Positions 58,901 through 64,000 of a DNA stretch of 64,000 bases are shown here, one piece after another. This stretch comes from Corbicula japonica (taxonomy: Eukaryota; Mollusca; Bivalvia; Venerida; Cyrenidae). The notes beneath the pieces were generated by a model. It was not told the DNA's origin. It searched no databases and worked only from the letters and a program-made list of their open reading frames with translations. The translations under genes and the position numbers were made by a program. Every line of letters starts with the position of its first letter. Positions within the stretch are counted from its first letter, which is position 1. Location of the stretch: positions 310,001 to 374,000 of the forward strand of contig JAZAYU010000086.1 in assembly GCA_038501625.1 (NCBI GenBank). Reading direction: 5' to 3'.

Positions 58901-59009
58901 AGAAATGCCAAAGAATGGAGCAGAAAATCACATACCATTGTTGACTGCAGTGCCGTTAATCGTTTTATTAGTTATAGTACGTTTCGTTGAGAATTGGTTA
59001 TTATTTTAA
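55974..59009 (+). CDS. Large extracellular protein with somatomedin-B-like start (methuselah-like receptor ectodomain), three exons, 614 aa
   Basis: Coding exons are 55974-56154, 56769-57580 and 58158-59009, joined in phases 1 and 0 with GT-AG introns. A signal peptide (MIRLIFLLLLELPFGSSA) is followed by a somatomedin-B-like cysteine cluster bridging exons 1-2 (NICRSN, DSCC, DCSCEPNCKTTGDCCLV). Then comes a long cysteine-containing region (about residues 95-330) and a third-exon region with CRPVLCPSGQIRHHNGNC and FFCERLELGYGEFVLSENQL. This order resembles the ectodomain of mollusc proteins annotated as Mth2-like GPCRs. Instead of seven transmembrane helices the protein ends after one hydrophobic stretch (LLTAVPLIVLLVIVRFV) and TAA. 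It is therefore a single-pass, GPI-anchored or truncated product. A splice acceptor (GTATTTCAG) near 55942 suggests a 5' UTR exon. Family 1 repeat lies in intron 2. Confidence 0.75.
57930..58020 (-). repeat. Dispersed repeat family 1 copy in intron 2
   Basis: TCAAACCAAGCCTGGAATAT and TGGCTTTCAAAGTTCCTTTT are the reverse complement of the family 1 block. Confidence 0.65.
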
Positions 59010-60845
59010 CACAAAAAAAAACGTCATAACATTTGATCGGGTAGTCTGCCGTTCATGTAAGTTCAAAAATATGATTTGTCCGTCATTTGGTTTTGAATTT
59101 CAGAAAACATGCATATTTTAGCCGATCCCCTTATTCGTTAAGCGCTATTCTAAGAAATTACTTTAATTGTTACAAAGAATAATTGTTTTGAAGTTTTAAA
59201 TGATGGAATTTTTTGTTATTTGTTTTTGAAAAGAAATATAGTGTTGAATCACTAAAGTATTAACATTAAGAAGGTAAAATAATGACATCATACATTGGAG
59301 GCTCTTAGCGGGGAAATGAATCCATTGAAAATAAATGAGGAAAATAAATTAAAAACAAAGTAAACGTTGTCTTAACTTTTGCTTTGTACTTGCTTTGCAG
59401 GTTTTTAACAAGGTATATTTGCATTTATTGCCGGTCTGAGTGTCATATTACCGAGCAGCACGCACATTCGGAAATACACTGAACAAAAAATAAAAGTATC
59501 CACTTTTTATGCTTATATTCTCATTAACATATTTTCATTTAATTAGGAATGCTTTGAATGGTGTTTTGTTAGTTAATCTTAGTTGTTTTTCAGTTTACTT
59601 GTTCAAGAACATAATCTTCCATATTTAGACCTGAGTAATTGCCCATCGAATAACAATTAACATTGGATTACAAAACACTATAATCAATTTAAAGGGGGGT
59701 AACTGGAAATGCTTGGGATTTCTAGCGTTGTTTATTGAGGACTTAAGTTGTGTTATCAATGAACGTTTTGTAATTTTGTTGACACCAAGAACTGGATAAA
59801 TTGATGTAATTCTAATATATGTGAATATTGGATAGAATCACTTACTTCTTCCTAAAACCCTAATTATAATAAAGGGGAAATGTGACTAAGCTGTGACTGC
59901 AGATTTTCAAGAACATTTTATTTCTTTGTAATATTACGGAAATGCAGATTTTTTCAAAGAAAGAATTTTAATTTTTCTTTTCCTTATTTTACAATATCAC
60001 AGGTAGAAAAGTGGAAACTTTTTAAGTTTGCTGAGTATATAAATCCTTAGATATACTGTCAAGAAAACGTCACTATACTCTATCCAGAATTGTATAAAAC
60101 ATGCACTTACGAGTTAAAAAAGCAACTGCCGCAGTTGAACGCAACAGACTAACTAATGATGAGTTTTAAATCTCTTTACTTACTATAGAGTGTAAACTTT
60201 TGCACGCAATTTCATGCATGCAATAAAGCAACCCTTCTAGTAGGCATATAATATATAAAAAAAATAAGTGTCATAAAAAATCCAAAATTCTGTATCTCGT
60301 ATATTATGTTAATATACATGTAAAGGAAGGACAAATATATATATTATATAATATTATTTCTCATGAATATTCAAATGTGACAATGAATGATACAAACTAC
60401 GAAATATTATTTTTGAAATTGTTTTCGGCTTCAAAGAACAACACTCGAACATAGGTTGTCACCTTCAGACAATATTCTCAATAATTTATATCCGAGTTTA
60501 ATTTAAGGTCGGTTTCCACGCAAGGTTAGGTTTATGATGATACAATAAAATATGATTAAAGCTAGCTTGTTTTTAAGGCGGGTAACTCGTTACGCTTCAG
60601 GTGAAGAATATTTATTGATATATCGTTCAACGATTATCTTTTAAAAACATCGTATTTACTTCTTGCTCGCAAGCCCGGAAGTTATGTTAATTTATCAACC
60701 TATTGAATTGTAAAACCTTCGCTTATAAACACTTTGAAGTTATTTTTTTTGCTTTTAATAACGTTTTCAAATTGTGTAATTTATTGAAAAAATATCGCAC
60801 GTGCTTTATAAGTCGTGGCATTGCTACGAAGAATCGTGAAATGTG
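59010..60845. other. Intergenic, no recognised feature
   Basis: AT-rich DNA without recognisable gene or repeat. Confidence 0.4.
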
Positions 60846-60848
60846 ATT

Positions 60849-61210
60849 GACCATTGTATCGGGTGATATCTTGTGAAATACAGAGACCATTGTAACAGGT
60901 GATATCTTGTGAAATACAGAGACCATTGTAACAGGTGATATCTTGTGAATACAGAGACCGTTGTAACAGGTGATATCTTGTGAAATACAGAGACCATTGT
61001 AACAGGTGATATCTTGTGAAATACAGAGACTATTGTATCGGGTGATATCTTGTGAAATACAGAGACCATTGTAACAGGTGATATCTTGTGAAATACAGAG
61101 ACTATTGTATCGGGTGATATCTTGTGAAATACAGAGACCATTGTAACAGGTGATATCTTGTGAAATACAGAGACCATTGTAACAGGTGATATCTTGTGAA
61201 ATACAGAGAC
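60849..61210. repeat. 36-bp minisatellite, ten units
   Basis: The unit is GACCATTGTAACAGGTGATA plus TCTTGTGAAATACAGA. Two unit types occur, AACAGG and ATCGGG, in the order B-A-A-A-A-B-A-B-A-A; the third unit is one base short. Since 36 is divisible by 3, two long frames stay open on the minus strand (60723-61226 and 60824-61177) with 12-residue periods such as CISQDITCYNGL. Neither has a credible start or signal, so I do not call a gene. Confidence 0.9.
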
Positions 61211-61214
61211 AACT

Positions 61215-61990
61215 CACAGGTAACAAAATGCCTCAATCTTTTATTCTTTTAAATAAGCTGGATATACAGTTACGTGAAACGTGTATCCTTCTATTATTTA
61301 CTTTGCACAACCTTTAGTGGAATTTCTGTAGAATAGATAAATAAATACAATGTTAAGCAGTATAAATTTATCCTTTAAAATTGAAATTCGTCGCCCTAAT
61401 ATCAAAGGTTCTCCTCGACCAAATCTTCAAAAAAATCTTTTTTTGGAAACACGGAACTACAGAAAAAAAGGGGAATTCCGTCAAAATTCCATATTTCTAT
61501 GCCAATTGGAAAGGTTTAAATAGTCATGGGTTGACATACCGTATTCTAATTGTGGTAGATATTTCATAAGTTCAAAACCTCACTTTTCAATACGAGATTT
61601 TGATAAATGGCCGAGTCAAATTATAAGTAGACGCACTGCAAATTACAACATCTTCCTTCAAAACATTATCAATGCCAAGGACGAATTAACAAATTATATT
61701 TCAAAAAGTCACAACTTACATGCTTTGAAAAAAAAATATGATGGTCATTATTAACAGGTATAAAATGTCTATAGTTTAAAATAAATAATAATGTATCATT
61801 TTTTCAGATAATTGACGTTAACAACCCCAATTACAGAATGGAATAGAAGGAACAAAACGTCACACTTTGTCGTCGCTGATTACAGTGGTTAACTTGCATA
61901 GAGGTTTATTGTCTTCTTAAAACAGGATATAAAGAGACTTATTCATAAATTAAAAGGAACCGATTGACGCAATATCTATTTCTATAAATA
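61215..61990. other. 5' flank of the GPCR gene
   Basis: No repeat recognised. An acceptor-like TTTTTTCAG at about 61799-61807 could mark the start of the GPCR's coding exon, with a 5' exon further upstream. Confidence 0.35.
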
Positions 61991-61997
61991 AAACACA

Positions 61998-63182
61998 ATG
62001 AACAATACAACATCAAACAACGACGAGCTGTTGAAAGAAGTTAATCAAGAAAAAGCGAACCAAATGATTCCAGTCATGGTCTACTTAGGCATTCTTATGA
62101 TAACTGGAGTGTTTGGGAACATAGCAGTGTTGTATTACTTTGCATGCAAAGCGAATAGATCTTCGAGCACCGTTTTCATTCTTGCATTGTCAATATATGA
62201 TATTTTGATATGTTTGATGTCTGTTCCAATCGAAATTTCCGATATGCTGTTGTATTATACGTTCACTAACAGTGGAGCTTGCAAAATAATGAGATTTGTA
62301 AATCATTTCGCCGCGGTTGGGAGTATATTTGTGCTGCTAGTAATTTCTGTAGACCGCTACAGAAAGCTGTGTTTACCTTTCAAGAAGCAGTTGGGCATAA
62401 AGCAAGCACATATAGCAAGTGGAGTTTCCATTATCGTAGCCGTACTGTTTGCGTGGCCTGTGTTTTTACTTTACATTTCGGAGACTGTTGACGTGAACTC
62501 TAAAACCGGAGTACCGCTAAAGGGACACGACTGTACTACACAACGGGACGTAAGCTATAAAATATATCTCTGGATATTTAATGGCGTTTACTTAATAAGC
62601 TTTATTATTTCAACAGTTCTTCTTTCGACAATGTATGGCTTGGTGTGGAGGGCAGTTATCAAGCATGTTAAATCGAAAAGGCTTCTCTCATTCAGAGATA
62701 GTCATTCAGTCAAAAAAGGAAGACGCTTTCAACTAACCGATTTAAATAGCATGCATACGGGAATGGAATCTGACTGTGAGCATTCTCCGTCGGCTACTTC
62801 GCCTTCTAGAATACGCAAATCGCCTACCGCTAGAGACCATGCAAAAGGTCATCTCGATAAGGAAACAATTAGATACACTACGATGATGCTCGCAATTACT
62901 ATCGTTTTCATATTGAGTTATGTACCGTACCTAGCATTACTTATCTGGAGGGCCGTTCTTGGAAAATATGAAAGCGAGTATCTATCTAATCCGGAATTAG
63001 TGGCATTTAATGTGGGTATAAGATCTTACTTCATTAATTCGGCTGTTAATCCATTTTTGTACGCTGCATTTAACCCAAAGTTTCGTTCCATGGTTTGTTC
63101 ACGAGTTTGCTATTGCATTTACGGTAAATCTAAGGAACATAACGTTTCTTCGAATTCCGGTACAAAGACGACCCATACTTAA
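61998..63182 (+). CDS. Class A (rhodopsin-like) G-protein-coupled receptor, 394 aa
   Basis: A seven-helix receptor in a single exon. Landmarks: TM1 GNIAVLYYF (N41), TM2 LALSIYD (D68), C95 and C179 for the extracellular disulfide, DRY at 119-121, TM5 near 190-215, a long third loop (about 218-288) rich in Ser and basic residues, TM6 near 292-318, and NPFLY at 351-355 in TM7. A short tail with CxxxCYC (possible palmitoylation) follows. The N-terminus has two Asn-x-Ser/Thr-type sites near the start (NNTTSNN). The TM6 motif reads SYVPY in place of the usual CWxPY/F. It most resembles peptide receptors of the cholecystokinin/orexin type, but the ligand cannot be told from sequence. ATG context ACACAATGA. 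It lies alone between a minisatellite and a repeat. Codon frame is intact. Confidence 0.9.
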   Translation: MNNTTSNNDELLKEVNQEKANQMIPVMVYLGILMITGVFGNIAVLYYFACKANRSSSTVFILALSIYDILICLMSVPIEISDMLLYYTFTNSGACKIMRFVNHFAAVGSIFVLLVISVDRYRKLCLPFKKQLGIKQAHIASGVSIIVAVLFAWPVFLLYISETVDVNSKTGVPLKGHDCTTQRDVSYKIYLWIFNGVYLISFIISTVLLSTMYGLVWRAVIKHVKSKRLLSFRDSHSVKKGRRFQLTDLNSMHTGMESDCEHSPSATSPSRIRKSPTARDHAKGHLDKETIRYTTMMLAITIVFILSYVPYLALLIWRAVLGKYESEYLSNPELVAFNVGIRSYFINSAVNPFLYAAFNPKFRSMVCSRVCYCIYGKSKEHNVSSNSGTKTTHT

Positions 63183-63469
63183 CTACAATATGACTAATTC
63201 AATTAAAAGATGAAACGCTTTGTTCCGCTCAAAAAATACATAGTTCCTAAGATGTTGTGCTCCGTTGTTAAAGTCTTGTTGAAACAGAAAATGGATCCCG
63301 TTATGATTTCTTTAATTCTGGTTTCACGCGTTAGCAAAACACCACATTTGAATGTTAGGGTATGCGTTACATGTAGTCCAGGAATGGCAATCCAACTTTA
63401 TTTTACGGGCTAGCGCTTTTATGAGTGAAAATGAATATTTTTCGTATATCACTCCGCCATTATTAAAAG

Positions 63470-63560
63470 TGAATTATGCATATCAGGAATAGCCACACTC
63501 ACAAAGCACGGACTCCCAACGCAGCGAAAAAAGAAGAAAAGAGAGCATATTGTTTTAAGT
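63470..63560 (-). repeat. Dispersed repeat family 2 copy
   Basis: GTGAATTATGCATATCAGGA then CAACGCAGCGAAAAAAGAAG, the reverse complement of the 1955-2045 block. It lies about 290 bp after the GPCR stop; AATAAA at 63567-63572 follows and might serve that transcript. Confidence 0.7.
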
Positions 63561-63574
63561 ATGTCAAATAAATG

Positions 63575-64000
63575 TGTTCGGAACAAAAACACATAGTGAT
63601 TTACAACAAACTCTTAGAAGGTTGATGCATTCGTGTAATGTCGCCAACAAATAGTTACATCATGCCGTTCTCTCCTATCCCATCCGATCATTTATACTCG
63701 AAAGGCAGGTTTATACAAAAAAGATGTGTTTTGTCACTGCAAATTGCCATGTAAAGGAACTTAATATGTACTTAATATGTACTTCATATGGACCTGGTCA
63801 TTTTAATGTACCTTCCTCAATTTCATAATACAGCAATTATCGTTAAACCTTTAATTTCTTCAGAATTTTGTATTTAACAATGGTTTTGACCATATATCAT
63901 TTTTTCCTTCCTTAATTGAGATCTAGGAATTTCAAATATATCTTCATCACGTTTTTCGTAAAAACATAAAACATGAATGCATGAATCCTGAGCCCAAGAT
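63575..64000. other. Intergenic, no recognised feature
   Basis: AT-rich; no gene or repeat recognised before the window ends. Confidence 0.4.

Noticed and set aside
60723..61226. 167-codon repeat protein on the minus strand
   Set aside because: A product of a 36-bp minisatellite; no ATG start, no signal or domain, and a second frame is equally open.

Overview
The window is animal nuclear DNA. Genes are split by GT-AG introns, the sequence is AT-rich, and it is full of transposon remains. Several repeat types (the element starting with AGCTCGACTATTCGAAGAAT, the 'actGGGTCATGTGACCT' tandem repeat, tRNA-derived SINEs, a Penelope-like remnant) are ones I associate with bivalve molluscs. A heterodont (venerid-like) clam is my best guess; this is inference, not proof.

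Layout. (1) 0-12.4 kb: three members (A, B, C) of a family of small secreted cysteine-rich peptides. Each has a signal/pro-peptide exon and an eight-cysteine exon, and they sit in duplicated flanks. Exon 2 of A, B and C is preceded by a tandem array of copies of its own splice-acceptor junction. (2) 13-24 kb: a decayed CACTA/EnSpm-type gene (C2H2 fingers, transposase-like core, SAM domain, conserved C-terminal exons) with many stops and frameshifts. Its introns carry a 0.97-kb element, a Tc1/mariner-type MITE and a longer repeat. (3) 24-37 kb: a truncated LINE, bivalve tandem repeats, a Penelope fragment, SINEs, a hAT element with a perfect 8-bp target duplication and a 239-bp MITE with a 10-bp duplication. 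(4) 37.5-40.2 kb, minus strand: an apparently intact three-exon hAT-transposase-like (ZNF862/KIAA1586-like) gene of 651 codons. (5) 40-45 kb: more MITEs. (6) 45-51 kb: two further cysteine-rich peptide genes (D, E), a second subfamily. (7) 53-55 kb: an inverted copy of the 20.5-21.8 kb repeat, here carrying the 0.97-kb element that the 21-kb copy lacks. (8) 56-63 kb: a three-exon gene for a large secreted or membrane-anchored ectodomain with a somatomedin-B-like start (methuselah-like receptor ectodomain without the 7TM), a 36-bp minisatellite, and an intronless class A GPCR.

The most interesting system is the peptide family. Five loci lie on the same strand. All have a 3' splice site directly before the ATG, a phase-1 intron after the pro-region and a fixed CC-P-G-C core, while the loops between cysteines vary in length and charge. 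I cannot assign the family to a described defensin, mytilin, myticin or macin. Its function (antimicrobial, signalling or other) is not shown by the sequence.
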